Shown piece by piece: positions 55,673-64,000 of a stretch of DNA of 64,000 bases (its first letter is position 1; the number at the start of each line of letters is the position of its first letter). The stretch is taken from the NCBI RefSeq assembly GCF_001687105.1, contig NZ_CP014595.1, positions 1,821,001 through 1,885,000 on the forward strand, read 5' to 3'. This DNA is from Salipiger sp. CCB-MM3. Its GTDB lineage: Bacteria > Pseudomonadota > Alphaproteobacteria > Rhodobacterales > Rhodobacteraceae. The notes under the pieces were generated by a model. It was given only the letters and a program-made list of their open reading frames with translations. It ran no database searches and had not been told where the DNA came from. The translations under genes were made by a program, and so were the position numbers.

Positions 55673-56980
55673 TTATTCGCGGAACGCCTTGGAGAAGTAA
55701 TCGGTGAACGGTTTCACCAAATAGGCGAGCGGCGTGCGGTCCGCGGTGCGCAGGAAGGCCTCTACCGGCATGCCCGGAACGAGGCTTGTGCCTTCGGGCA
55801 GGCGGTCGATCTGTCCTTCGTCGAGCATGATCTCGGCGCGGTAGAAGCTGGCCGAGGTGTTCTCGTCGGTGAAGGAGTCGGCCGAGATCTGCGTCACCGT
55901 GCCAAAGGTCTCGGGCGTGCGGCGCTGGTCGAGCGCCGAGAAACGCAGTGTCACCTCTTGCCCGACGTGCACCTGATCGATGTGGATCGGCGGCACCTGC
56001 GCGGTGATCACCAGCGGGCGGTCCTGCGGAATGAGGTAGAGCACCGGGTCCGCGGCGCGGATCACCGAACGCGGGGCGAAGACGGTCAGCCCGTAGACCA
56101 CGCCGCTGACGGGCGCGCGGATTTCCATCCGCTTGAGCTTTTCGAGCAGGGCAGAGCGCTGTTCGGCAAGCTCACGCTCGCGGTACTGCATGTCGCGCAG
56201 CTGGGTGATCGCCTCTTCGCGGCGGGTGGTGGCGAGCTTCAGTACCTCGATGTCGATCTCGGTCATCCGGCCTTCGGACTGCGCCTTCTGCGCCGTCAGA
56301 TCGCCGACCTCGCCCGACAGCCGCGCTTCTTCGCGCTGCAGGGCGAGCACGCGGCTGGCCTGCGCAAGACCGCGGTCGAGCAGTGATTTCTGGTCGTTCA
56401 GCTCTTCTTCGATGAGCGCCAGCTGGCTGTTCAGCGCGGTCTGCTGCGCGTCGAGCCCCTCGACCTGATTCACGATCTGATCGCGGCGCTTGGTCAGCTG
56501 CTCGGACTCGCGGTTCATCGACTCGAGACGGGCGAAGAACAGGTTGCGCTGGCCTTCGATCAGCTCCTGCACCTCGTCGTCATAGTCGGCCACCTTGAGC
56601 AGCGTCTCGTCGAAGGTCAGCTCCTCAGAGCCGTCGCGTTCCGCCTGCAGGCGGGCACGGCGGGCGACCAGTTCGAAATACTGACCCTCGACGATGTTCA
56701 GCTCGGACTGCAGCAGCGTTGGATCGAGCTTGATCAGCACATCGCCAGCTTCGACCACATCGCCCTCGTCGACGACGATCTCTTCGACCACACCACCATC
56801 GGGGTGCTGTACGACCTGACGGTTGCGTTCGACCTGAATCTGGCCCCCGGCGACGATGGCGCCGGAAATATTGGTTGTGGCCGCCCAGGTGCCAAAGCCC
56901 CCGACGAGGATCAGCAGGGCAATAAGGCCCAGCGTGAGCGGTTTCTTGAGCGGGAAGCGCTTGTCGGTCTCTTGCGACAT
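55673..56980 (-). CDS. HlyD family type I secretion periplasmic adaptor
   Basis: 435-residue membrane-fusion protein bridging the ABC exporter to an outer-membrane channel. Membrane helix near 14-34 (LTLGLIALLILVGGFGTWA), lipoyl/barrel half GGVVEEIVVDEGDVVEAGDVLI near 61-83 (read as VVEEIVVDEGDVVEAGD), a coiled-coil hairpin ~100-290, then the second barrel half IRAPVSGVVYGLTVF near 300. The ATG overlaps the stop of the ABC gene by 1 base. No TolC-like gene adjacent. Confidence 0.93.
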   Translation of the reverse strand: MSQETDKRFPLKKPLTLGLIALLILVGGFGTWAATTNISGAIVAGGQIQVERNRQVVQHPDGGVVEEIVVDEGDVVEAGDVLIKLDPTLLQSELNIVEGQYFELVARRARLQAERDGSEELTFDETLLKVADYDDEVQELIEGQRNLFFARLESMNRESEQLTKRRDQIVNQVEGLDAQQTALNSQLALIEEELNDQKSLLDRGLAQASRVLALQREEARLSGEVGDLTAQKAQSEGRMTEIDIEVLKLATTRREEAITQLRDMQYRERELAEQRSALLEKLKRMEIRAPVSGVVYGLTVFAPRSVIRAADPVLYLIPQDRPLVITAQVPPIHIDQVHVGQEVTLRFSALDQRRTPETFGTVTQISADSFTDENTSASFYRAEIMLDEGQIDRLPEGTSLVPGMPVEAFLRTADRTPLAYLVKPFTDYFSKAFRE

Positions 56981-58710
56981 TAGCGGACACCTCCGGGCCC
57001 GGCGTGCCGGGTAATCTGTTCGTGGTTCTTGACCTGCGCGCGCAGCACCTCGTCCTTCGGACCATAGGCGACGCGGGCCCCATGCTCGAGCATCAGCAGC
57101 ATGTCGCATTCGCGGATCGCGGCAGGGCGGTGGGCCATGATGATGACCGATTTGCCCTCTTCCTTGAGGCGGCGGATGGCGGCGTTGACCGCCTCGCTGC
57201 CCTCATTGTCGAGGTTCGAGTTGGGCTCGTCGAGCACGAGGATCACCGGATCGCCGTACATCGCACGGGCCAGGCCGATGCGCTGCATCTGACCGCCCGA
57301 CAGCCGCCCGCCGGTGGCGGTGACGCGGGTGTCATAGCCCTTGGGCAGCTTGAGGATCATCTCATGCGCGTCGGCCTTCTTGGCCGCCTCGACGATCTTC
57401 TCGGGGTCGGGCTGGTCGGCAAGACGGGCGATGTTCTCGGCGATGGTGCCGTCGAACAGGCTGACCCGCTGCGGCAGATAACCGATGTGCTTGCCCAGAT
57501 CCTCGTCATACTGATCGAGCGTTGCGCCATCGAGACGGATGCGCCCGCCAGCGGGGCGCCAGACCCCGGTGATCGCGCGCGCCAGCGTCGATTTGCCAGC
57601 GCCGGACGAGCCGATCACGCCGACCGCATGGCCCGGCTGCAGATCGAAAGAGACCAGACGCAGGGCGGCCTGCTGCTCTCCCGGCGGCACCACGGTAAGC
57701 TGCTGAACCTCCAGCAGCGCGCGCGGCTTTGGCAGCGGCGTGCGGGCGGGCTCGGGGGGCATTTCGCCCAGCAGTTCCGACAGGTTGTCCCAGCCTTTGC
57801 GGGCGCGGGTGACCATCGGCCACTGGCCGATTGCCAGCTCGATGGGCGCAAGCGCGCGGCCCATCAGGATCGAGCCTGCGATCATCGCACCGGCGGTCAG
57901 CTCGTTCTGCAGCACCAGATAGGCGCCAAGACCCAGCATCGCCGACTGCAGCAGCATGCGGAAGCTCTTGGTCATCGTGGTAAAAGTGCCAACGAGGTCA
58001 TTGGTCGAGATCTGGCCGTTCAGCGCCTCCGAGCGGGCGCGGTCCCAGCGGCGAAACGCGGCCCCGCGCATCCCCATGGCCTGCACCGTCTCGGCGTCGA
58101 GCCGGATCTGCTCCGAAGTCTGCTCGGCGGCCAGCACCGCGCGGTTGGATTTCAGGGTCGGCGCGCGGCTCAGCATCTGGTTGGCGATGGTGATGATCAC
58201 CAGCACCACGCCGCCAGCAATGGCAAGGAACCCGAGCCACGGGTGGAACACGAAGATGCCCGCGATGAAGAGCGGGGTCCAAGGCAGATCGAACAGGGCC
58301 ATCAGCACCGGCGAGGCCATGAACCGCTGCACGGCCTCAAGATCCTTGAGGCCGGTGGCGGCCAATTCGTCCATTTTTACCGACGAGCGCCGAATCACGG
58401 CATCGAAGACGCGCATGTCGAGCGCCGCCTGAAAGCGCGCGGCGACTCGTGCCATCACGCGCCCGCGGGCGTAGTCGAGCACGCCCATCATCCCGTAGAG
58501 AAACACCACAAGTGCGGTCAGGGCCAGCAGCGTCGCTTCGGACCGCGAGCCAAGCACCCGATCGTAGACCTGAAGCATGTAAAGCGGACCCGTCAGCATC
58601 AACATGTTGACGAAGAAACTGAAGATACCAACGAACCAATAATAGGGCCGACTTTGCTTGCGGGCGGCTGCAAGTTCATCAGCTCCAGCAGATTTTATTC
58701 TATTTTGCAT
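56980..58710 (-). CDS. Type I secretion system permease/ATPase
   Basis: 576-residue PrtD/AprD-type ABC exporter half-molecule. Membrane domain ~25-310 with six helices (WFVGIFSFFVNMLMLTGPLY, GFLAIAGGVVLVIITIAN); no peptidase C39 domain. ATPase domain: Walker A IGSSGAGKSTLARAITG near 367, LSGGQMQRIGLARAMYG near 478, and Walker B ILVLDEPNSNLD. The N-terminus is unusually AT-rich in codons (QNRIKSAG). Usually exports RTX or similar Gly-rich proteins, but no such substrate gene is within view. First gene of the pair; divergent from mlaA. Confidence 0.94.
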   Translation of the reverse strand: MQNRIKSAGADELAAARKQSRPYYWFVGIFSFFVNMLMLTGPLYMLQVYDRVLGSRSEATLLALTALVVFLYGMMGVLDYARGRVMARVAARFQAALDMRVFDAVIRRSSVKMDELAATGLKDLEAVQRFMASPVLMALFDLPWTPLFIAGIFVFHPWLGFLAIAGGVVLVIITIANQMLSRAPTLKSNRAVLAAEQTSEQIRLDAETVQAMGMRGAAFRRWDRARSEALNGQISTNDLVGTFTTMTKSFRMLLQSAMLGLGAYLVLQNELTAGAMIAGSILMGRALAPIELAIGQWPMVTRARKGWDNLSELLGEMPPEPARTPLPKPRALLEVQQLTVVPPGEQQAALRLVSFDLQPGHAVGVIGSSGAGKSTLARAITGVWRPAGGRIRLDGATLDQYDEDLGKHIGYLPQRVSLFDGTIAENIARLADQPDPEKIVEAAKKADAHEMILKLPKGYDTRVTATGGRLSGGQMQRIGLARAMYGDPVILVLDEPNSNLDNEGSEAVNAAIRRLKEEGKSVIIMAHRPAAIRECDMLLMLEHGARVAYGPKDEVLRAQVKNHEQITRHAGPGGVR

Positions 58711-58877
58711 GAGCGCTATTCCGCTCTCCGTTTGTCTGTATTTCGTCTGCGACGTGGATTCTCAAAAATATCCATGTCGCACTCTTGCCACGCCTGAGGC
58801 ACATGCCGATTGTCCGCTTGGGTTGGGCACCTTTTCCAATTACCTAGATCTTGTACATCAAGATTCGGTTTTTCCTA

Positions 58878-59657
58878 ATGACAATTCCACGGACGGGCGG
58901 CTGCGCCTCGTTGCTGCGCGCCTTTGCTGCGTTGGCGCTTATAACGGGATTCGCGGCCTGTGCGACACCCGGTCCGGGCGAGTCGCCCGACGGCATCTTC
59001 GATCCGCAAGAACCCGCCAACCGCCGCGTCCACTCGTTTAACAAGAAGATCTATTCCGGCCTTTCCGGTAAAGGCGATGGCGGAATGATTTCTTCGCTTC
59101 CGCAGCCGGTTAAATCCGGCGTGGTCAATTTCTCTGACACGGTTGCTTTGCCGCAGACCGTGGTGAACCAGATTTTGCAGGGCCGCTTGCTGCGCGCCTC
59201 GCGAAACACACTTCGCTTTTCCGTGAACGCGACGCTGGGGATTGCCGGGCTGATGGATGTCGCCAGCCCCATGGGCCTGCCCGAAGATCGCAGCAATTTT
59301 GGTGAAACACTCTTCGTTTGGGGCTTTCCCGAGGGCGCCTACATGGAGCTCCCGGTGCTCGGCCCCTCGACCGAGCGCGAGACGGTTGGTCTCTTCGTCG
59401 ACTTCTTCACCGATCCGTTTGCCTATGTGCTTCCCTCGCCGCAACGCTATGTTCGCTACGGCGCCCGTCTGGGCGAACTGGCGATAAAGCGCAGCGACTA
59501 TGGCGACGCGATCGACGCGGTTCTGACCGGCAGCGCCGACAGCTACGCGCAGGCACGGGTGATCTGGCTCGAAAAACGCCGTCACGAACTGGGCGACGAC
59601 AGCATTGAGGGCGCGGGGTTCATCGACCCCGAAGCCTTGGATACGGAGGGATTTTGA
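58878..59657 (+). CDS. mlaA: MlaA (VacJ) family outer-membrane lipoprotein
   Basis: Component of the retrograde phospholipid transport system that keeps the outer leaflet free of phospholipid, 259 residues. Signal peptide with lipobox LITGFAAC near residue 27. Family motifs: FDPQEPANRRVHSFNKKIY near 42, LRFSVNATLGIAGLMDVAS near 110, and ETLFVWGFPEGAYMELPVLGPST near 139-161 (read as GETLFVWGFPEGAYMELP). ATG 58878 is preferred over TTG 58851; neither has a strong Shine-Dalgarno. The stop overlaps the mlaC ATG. mlaFED are not in the window. Confidence 0.92.
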   Translation: MTIPRTGGCASLLRAFAALALITGFAACATPGPGESPDGIFDPQEPANRRVHSFNKKIYSGLSGKGDGGMISSLPQPVKSGVVNFSDTVALPQTVVNQILQGRLLRASRNTLRFSVNATLGIAGLMDVASPMGLPEDRSNFGETLFVWGFPEGAYMELPVLGPSTERETVGLFVDFFTDPFAYVLPSPQRYVRYGARLGELAIKRSDYGDAIDAVLTGSADSYAQARVIWLEKRRHELGDDSIEGAGFIDPEALDTEGF

Positions 59658-60256
59658 TGAGTTATTTCGCGAGCCGCCGCAGCTTTCTGACCCATGGGCT
59701 GGCGCTCTCGGGGCTGGCGCTGCTGCCCGGCGCGGCGCTGGCCGCCAGCGCGGCGCAGGCCGAGCAATTGGTGCAGGGGCTGGTCGGTGACGTGAACGCG
59801 GTGATCGCCTCGGGCGCTTCCGAGTCGGCGATGATCGCGCAGTTCGAACGCATCTTCGGGCGCTATGGCGACATGCCCTATATCGCGGCCTATGTGATGG
59901 GCGCCGACGGGCGGCGCGCGACCGGGGCGCAGAAGAAAGCCTTCACCGCGGCGTTCCAAGGCTATGCCGCGCGCAAATACGGCAAGCAGTTCCGCCAGTT
60001 CGTCGGCAGCGAGATCACCGTCTCCGGAACGCAGAAGGTCAAGAACGCCTATCAGGTGGCCACCGTCGCCAAGCTGCGCGGGCAATCGCCCTTCGAGGTG
60101 ACCTTCTTCGTCGGCGAGAAATCCGGGCGGTTCTACAATATGTACGTCGAGGGCGTGAACATGCTGCTCACCGAACGGACCGAGATCGGCGCCATGCTCG
60201 ACCGGCGGCGGGGCGATATCGACGCGATGATCGCCGACCTGCGTAAGGCGGGCTGA
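59657..60256 (+). CDS. mlaC: MlaC/Ttg2D family periplasmic phospholipid-binding protein
   Basis: Periplasmic shuttle that accepts phospholipid from MlaA and delivers it to MlaFEDB, 199 residues. The N-terminus SRRSFLTHGLALSGLALLPGAALA is twin-arginine-like (split: SRRSFLTHG, then hydrophobic), suggesting Tat export. The body has FERIFGRYGDMPYIAAYVMG and FRQFVGSEITVSGTQKVKN, as in MlaC. GGAGGG lies 6 bases before ATG 59657; TGATG overlap with mlaA indicates translational coupling. Confidence 0.88.
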   Translation: MSYFASRRSFLTHGLALSGLALLPGAALAASAAQAEQLVQGLVGDVNAVIASGASESAMIAQFERIFGRYGDMPYIAAYVMGADGRRATGAQKKAFTAAFQGYAARKYGKQFRQFVGSEITVSGTQKVKNAYQVATVAKLRGQSPFEVTFFVGEKSGRFYNMYVEGVNMLLTERTEIGAMLDRRRGDIDAMIADLRKAG

Positions 60257-60261
60257 GCGCC

Positions 60262-60551
60262 TCAGCGGCGCTTGCGGGTGCGCAGCGGCAGCGTTCTGGC
60301 GAAGGTCAGCCGTTGCGCACCGCCGCGAAACTCCGGCATGCGCAGCAGCAGCCGGAGTTTCGCGGCGGTGCGGGCCGCTGCGCCTGCGGCGCGCCGAGCA
60401 GCGAAACCCGCAGCCGCCCATCCTGAGAGACCAGCGAGACGCTGCCGCCGGGCGGGCCGATGGTATCCGGGTCGGTGCCATCGCAGAGACGGGCGGCAGC
60501 GCCCCGTTCCATCGGCTCGAAACCGTCGAATTCGACGCGGTCCACATGCAT
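60262..60551 (-). pseudogene. Small hypothetical gene, probably frameshifted
   Basis: From ATG 60551 (AAGGA 8 bases upstream) the frame reads MHVDRVEFDGFEPMERG and continues sensibly to about GRLRVSLLGAP (near 60380), then ends as NSGCCCACRSF at a stop at 60306. In another frame the DNA instead encodes a natural-looking tail (ARTAAKLRLLLRMPEFRGG ... LPLRTRKRR) stopping at 60262. A one-base change would join them. The break lies by a perfect 22-bp inverted repeat that is prone to sequencing and replication error. No domain recognised. It may be a true pseudogene, a sequencing error, or two unrelated frames. Confidence 0.4.
60316..60372. repeat. Perfect 22-bp inverted repeat
   Basis: 60316-60337 and 60351-60372 are exact reverse complements with a 13-base middle (ATGCGCAGCAGCA). 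The arms are GC-rich (CGCACCGCCGCGAAACTCCGGC). It lies within the end of the small frameshifted gene, not in a normal terminator position, and has no T-run. Confidence 0.85.
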
Positions 60552-60724
60552 TTCTTGCATCCTTCTAAAGGTCGGTCTGTCAATGCGCTGTCTCTGGGCG
60601 GTCTTTTGCCGCGCAGCGTCATGCTCTTCGGGCCAACATGCGGCAAAGATGTTAAACATCGGTGTCAGGCCATTGCAGGGGGCGGGCGAGGGGCGCACCC
60701 CGGCATTTTTTCCATGCCGATGTT

Positions 60725-60753
60725 CTTGAACCGTTCATGCGCTGCGCCCATCT
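60725..60753 (+). promoter_or_regulatory. RpoH (sigma-32) type promoter of clpB
   Basis: CTTGAAC (60725-60731), a 14-base spacer, GCCCATCT (60746-60753). This matches the sigma-32 heat-shock consensus CTTGAAA-N13/15-CCCCATNT at all but two positions. A transcript starting near 60760 would have a ~75-base leader to the clpB ATG. It is the expected control for this disaggregase gene. Confidence 0.7.
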
Positions 60754-60835
60754 CTACTCCGAGGCCCGATACCGCTCCGTGCTGCCTGGCAGGCGGGGCA
60801 AATCCCAGACGGGCGCTTGTGGAAGGAGAGACGTG

Positions 60836-63451
60836 ATGAACTTGGAGAAGTTCACTGAAAGGTCGCGTGGGTTCATTCAAGCCGCGCAGACCATCGCTAT
60901 GCGGGAAGGCCATCAGCGGCTGGTTCCCGAACACCTGCTGAAGGCCCTGATGGACGATGACCAGGGGCTGGCCAGCAACCTGATCACCCGGGCCGGCGGT
61001 GCGCCGCAGCGGGTGGTGGAAACCCTCGATCAGAAACTCGCGAAACAGCCGAAGGTCTCGGGCGACGCCGGTCAGGTGTATCTCGACTCGGCCACCGGGC
61101 GCGTGCTCGACGAGGCCGAGAAGATCGCGAAGAAGGCGGGCGACAGCTTTGTTCCCGTCGAGCGTGTCCTCATGGCCCTCGCCATCGAGCGCAGCGGCGC
61201 CAAGGAGGCGCTGGAGGCCGGCGCGGTCACGCCGCAGAAGCTGAACGAGGCGATCAACGACATTCGCAAGGGCCGCACGGCGGACAGCGCCAATGCCGAA
61301 GAGGGCTATGACGCCCTCAAGAAGTATGCGCGCGATCTGACCGAAGCCGCCGAACAGGGCAAGATCGACCCGATCATTGGCCGTGACGACGAGATCCGCC
61401 GCTCAATGCAGGTGCTCTCGCGCCGCACCAAGAACAACCCGGTGCTGATCGGTGAACCCGGCGTCGGTAAAACCGCGATTGCCGAAGGTCTTGCGCTGCG
61501 CATCGTCAATGGCGACGTGCCCGAAAGCCTGCGCAACAAGCGGCTGATGGCGCTCGACATGGGCGCGCTGATCGCCGGTGCGAAGTACCGCGGCGAGTTC
61601 GAAGAGCGGCTGAAGGCCATCCTGAAGGAGATCGAGACCGCCGCTGGCGAGATCATCCTCTTCATCGACGAGATGCACACGCTTGTCGGCGCAGGCAAGG
61701 CGGACGGGGCGATGGACGCCTCGAACCTGCTGAAACCGGCACTGGCCCGCGGCGAGCTGCACTGCGTCGGCGCCACCACGCTCGACGAGTACCGTAAGCA
61801 CGTGGAAAAAGACCCGGCCCTCGCACGGCGCTTCCAGCCGGTGATGGTGCAGGAGCCCACGGTCGAGGACACGATCTCGATCCTGCGCGGCATCAAGGAG
61901 AAATACGAGCTGCACCACGGCGTGCGGATCTCGGACTCTGCGCTTGTGGCCGCGGCGACGCTCTCGCACCGTTACATCACCGACCGTTTCCTGCCCGACA
62001 AGGCGATCGACCTCATGGATGAGGCCGCTTCCCGCCTGCGCATGGAAGTGGACAGCAAGCCCGAAGAGCTTGACCAGATCGACCGCAACATCCTGCAGAT
62101 GCAGATCGAGGTCGAGGCGCTGAAGCTCGAGGATGATGCTGCCTCGAAGGACCGGCTCGAAAAGCTCGAGAAGGAACTGGCCGAGCAGGAAGAGCGCTCT
62201 GCCGAGATGACCGCCAAATGGCAGGCCGAACGCGACAAGCTGGCCTCGGCGCGGGACGTCAAGGAACAGCTCGACCGGATGCGCGCCGATCTCGAGATCG
62301 CCAAACGCGAGGGCAACTTCGCCAAGGCCGGTGAACTGCAGTACGGCAAGATCCCCGAGCTCGAGCAGAAACTCGAGCAGGCCGAGAAGGGCGAAGGCGA
62401 TGTCATGGTCGAAGAGGCCGTGCGTCCCGAGCAGATCGCCGAGGTGGTCGAACGCTGGACGGGAATCCCGACCTCGAAAATGCTCGAGGGCGAGCGCGAA
62501 AAACTGCTGCGCATGGAAGATGGACTGCACAAGCGGGTCGTCGGCCAGAGCCAGGCGGTGCGCGCCGTGGCCAACGCGGTGCGCCGCGCACGGGCAGGGC
62601 TCAACGACGAGAACCGTCCGCTTGGCTCGTTCCTGTTCCTCGGGCCGACCGGCGTGGGCAAAACCGAGCTGACCAAGGCCGTGGCCGAGTTCCTCTTTGA
62701 TGACGACAGCGCGATGGTTCGCATCGACATGTCCGAGTTCATGGAGAAACACGCGGTCGCCCGTCTGATCGGCGCGCCTCCGGGCTACGTCGGCTATGAC
62801 GAAGGCGGTGTGCTGACCGAGGCCGTGCGGCGGCGCCCCTATCAGGTGGTGCTGTTCGACGAGGTCGAGAAGGCGCACCCGGATGTGTTCAACGTGCTGC
62901 TGCAGGTGCTCGATGATGGTGTGCTGACCGATGGTCAGGGCCGGACCGTGGACTTCAAGCAGACGCTGATCGTGCTGACCTCGAACCTCGGCTCGCAGGC
63001 GCTCAGCCAGCTGCCGGAAGGTGCCGACAGCGGCGCGGCCAAGCGTGACGTGATGGATGCGGTTCGGGCGCACTTCCGCCCCGAGTTCCTCAACCGTCTC
63101 GACGAGACGATCATCTTCGATCGGCTCAAGCGCGAGGACATGGGCGGGATCGTCGAGATCCAGCTTGCGCGGCTGCTCAAGCGTCTGGCGAACCGCAAGG
63201 TCAATCTCACGCTCGACGCGGATGCCAAGAAGTGGCTCGCCGAAGAGGGCTACGATCCGGTCTTCGGGGCACGTCCGCTCAAGCGGGTGATCCAGCGCGC
63301 GCTGCAGGATCCGCTGGCCGAGATGATCCTCGGCGGCGACATCCACGACGGCGACACGGTGCCGGTGAGCGCCGGGGCCGACGGGCTGATCATCGGCGAC
63401 AAGATCGGTGCCAGCAACCGGCCGCGTCCCGACGACGCCGTGGTGCACTGA
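60836..63451 (+). CDS. clpB: ATP-dependent chaperone ClpB
   Basis: Disaggregase working with DnaK to rescue aggregated proteins, 871 residues. Clp N-domain 1-145; first Walker A GEPGVGKT at 206-213 with [14 protein letters not shown]; the middle coiled-coil domain at ~405-525 ([21 protein letters not shown]), absent from ClpA; second Walker A GPTGVGKT near 605. ATG 60836 follows GGAAGGAG, so the longer frame to 60662 is rejected. It has an RpoH-type promoter upstream and an intrinsic terminator downstream. The window thus holds both clpA and clpB. Confidence 0.97.
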   Translation: MNLEKFTERSRGFIQAAQTIAMREGHQRLVPEHLLKALMDDDQGLASNLITRAGGAPQRVVETLDQKLAKQPKVSGDAGQVYLDSATGRVLDEAEKIAKKAGDSFVPVERVLMALAIERSGAKEALEAGAVTPQKLNEAINDIRKGRTADSANAEEGYDALKKYARDLTEAAEQGKIDPIIGRDDEIRRSMQVLSRRTKNNPVLIGEPGVGKTAIAEGLALRIVNGDVPESLRNKRLMALDMGALIAGAKYRGEFEERLKAILKEIETAAGEIILFIDEMHTLVGAGKADGAMDASNLLKPALARGELHCVGATTLDEYRKHVEKDPALARRFQPVMVQEPTVEDTISILRGIKEKYELHHGVRISDSALVAAATLSHRYITDRFLPDKAIDLMDEAASRLRMEVDSKPEELDQIDRNILQMQIEVEALKLEDDAASKDRLEKLEKELAEQEERSAEMTAKWQAERDKLASARDVKEQLDRMRADLEIAKREGNFAKAGELQYGKIPELEQKLEQAEKGEGDVMVEEAVRPEQIAEVVERWTGIPTSKMLEGEREKLLRMEDGLHKRVVGQSQAVRAVANAVRRARAGLNDENRPLGSFLFLGPTGVGKTELTKAVAEFLFDDDSAMVRIDMSEFMEKHAVARLIGAPPGYVGYDEGGVLTEAVRRRPYQVVLFDEVEKAHPDVFNVLLQVLDDGVLTDGQGRTVDFKQTLIVLTSNLGSQALSQLPEGADSGAAKRDVMDAVRAHFRPEFLNRLDETIIFDRLKREDMGGIVEIQLARLLKRLANRKVNLTLDADAKKWLAEEGYDPVFGARPLKRVIQRALQDPLAEMILGGDIHDGDTVPVSAGADGLIIGDKIGASNRPRPDDAVVH

Positions 63452-63475
63452 ACAGCGCCCTATATATAATGTGAG

Positions 63476-63505
63476 AAAGGCCCGCCGATCCGGCGGGCCT
63501 TTTTC
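63476..63505 (+). terminator. Intrinsic terminator after clpB
   Basis: AAAGGCCCGCCG (63476-63487) pairs with CGGCGGGCCTTT (63491-63502) around a 3-base loop, then TTCC with a five-T run. It lies 25 bases after the clpB stop. Confidence 0.88.
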
Positions 63506-63553
63506 CTGTTCGCGGGGCCGAGCGGGTCATCCCGCCCGGCCGCTGCGGTCAGA

Positions 63554-64000
63554 TCACTCGGGCATCAGCACGCCGTCGATGACGTGAATCACGCCGTTCG
63601 AGGCTTCGATGTCGGCTTTGGTGACGCTCACGCCGTCCACGGTCACGCCGTCCGAGGTCATGATCTCAAGGCTCTCGCCCTGCACGGTCTCGGCCATCAT
63701 GCCGTCCTCGAGGTCCGTCGACATCACTTTGCCCGGCACCACGTGGTAGGTGAGGATGTCGGTCAGCTTGTCCTTGTTCTCTTCCATCAGAAGCTCGTCC
63801 ACGGTGCCCTCGGGCAGCGCGTCAAAGGCTTCGTCGGTGGGGGCAAACACGGTGAACGGGCCTTCGCCGGTCAGCGTGTCCACAAGGCCAGCCGCCTCGG
63901 CTGCGGCCAGAAGGGTCGAGAAGTCGCCGGCTTCCTGCGCGGTCTCGACGATGTTCTTTTCCATGTGGTGATCGGCCAGAGCCGGGCCGGCGATCAGGGC
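63554..64000 (-). CDS. Fasciclin domain protein (partial, start beyond right edge)
   Basis: Secreted or periplasmic protein with one FAS1 domain. The frame runs to the right edge; the last codons seen ([12 protein letters not shown]) are the end of a signal peptide, so the start is outside the window. The FAS1 pattern is complete: [23 protein letters not shown], the H1 box [27 protein letters not shown], and the H2 box [12 protein letters not shown] at the end. Bacterial FAS1 proteins are linked to adhesion or biofilm; the role here is unknown. An internal ATG 63964 is not the start. Confidence 0.92.
   Translation of the reverse strand, partial: ALIAGPALADHHMEKNIVETAQEAGDFSTLLAAAEAAGLVDTLTGEGPFTVFAPTDEAFDALPEGTVDELLMEENKDKLTDILTYHVVPGKVMSTDLEDGMMAETVQGESLEIMTSDGVTVDGVSVTKADIEASNGVIHVIDGVLMPE

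Overview
The window looks like chromosomal core DNA of a GC-rich alphaproteobacterium of the Rhodobacterales/Roseobacter type; I cannot name a genus. Supporting evidence is the ATP synthase split into a separate F0 operon (atpI-B-E-X-F) and F1 operon (atpH-A-G-D-C), a MipZ-type division ATPase, the ffh/rpsP/rimM/trmD/rplS/rpmE translation cluster, the frequent GTG/TTG starts, and GC-rich palindromic intergenic repeats between convergent genes. No phage, transposase, CRISPR array, rRNA or tRNA was seen.

Layout. 1-3.4 kb: a sulfide/persulfide unit on the minus strand, a phosphatase-like/SQR-like fusion flavoprotein followed by a SulP anion permease cut by the left edge. Each gene has its own ATTC-N8-GAAT palindrome, the motif of the sulfide-responsive repressor SqrR/BigR. 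3.5-12 kb: minus-strand translation cluster rpmE, rplS, trmD, rimM, rpsP, ffh, interspersed with a membrane protein, a MipA-like outer-membrane protein, a chorismate mutase, three tandem GNAT acetyltransferases and a small coupled ORF. 12.4-15.1 kb: a small secreted Ser-tailed protein, a LysR regulator coupled to an EamA transporter, and an ArsR regulator with a probable operator. 15.3-18 kb: F0 ATP synthase operon. 18.2-24.3 kb: mipZ, HdeD-like protein, lipoprotein-like protein, GNAT and smc. 24.3-27.9 kb: panC-panB and an orphan peptide/nickel-type solute-binding protein, bracketed by nearly identical ~112-bp repeats in inverted orientation. 27.9-34.5 kb: M20 deacylase, DUF2125 protein, ChaC, and a two-gene ion-driven stator-like system (MotA/ExbB-like plus MotB/OmpA-like with a very long coiled coil). 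34.6-38.7 kb: clpA, gloB and a methyltransferase. 39-44 kb: F1 ATP synthase operon. 44.1-50.8 kb: DUF1127 protein, GNAT, prs, a DsbA-family isomerase, the pyrB / hypothetical / pyrC-like / plsY operon (the pyrC product lacks its metal-binding residues) and rsmD. 50.8-55.5 kb: ferredoxin-reductase-like flavoprotein, peroxiredoxin, and a ridA-GDPD-FemAB-like-PCD operon. 55.7-64 kb: type I secretion pair (ABC plus HlyD), mlaA-mlaC, a probably frameshifted small gene containing a perfect 22-bp inverted repeat, clpB behind a good RpoH-type promoter, and a fasciclin-domain protein cut by the right edge.

The best candidates for under-described biology are the stator-like pair at 30.9-34.0 kb and the two-operator sulfide regulon at the left end. 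All functional assignments come from reading motifs and gene order; no database search was run.
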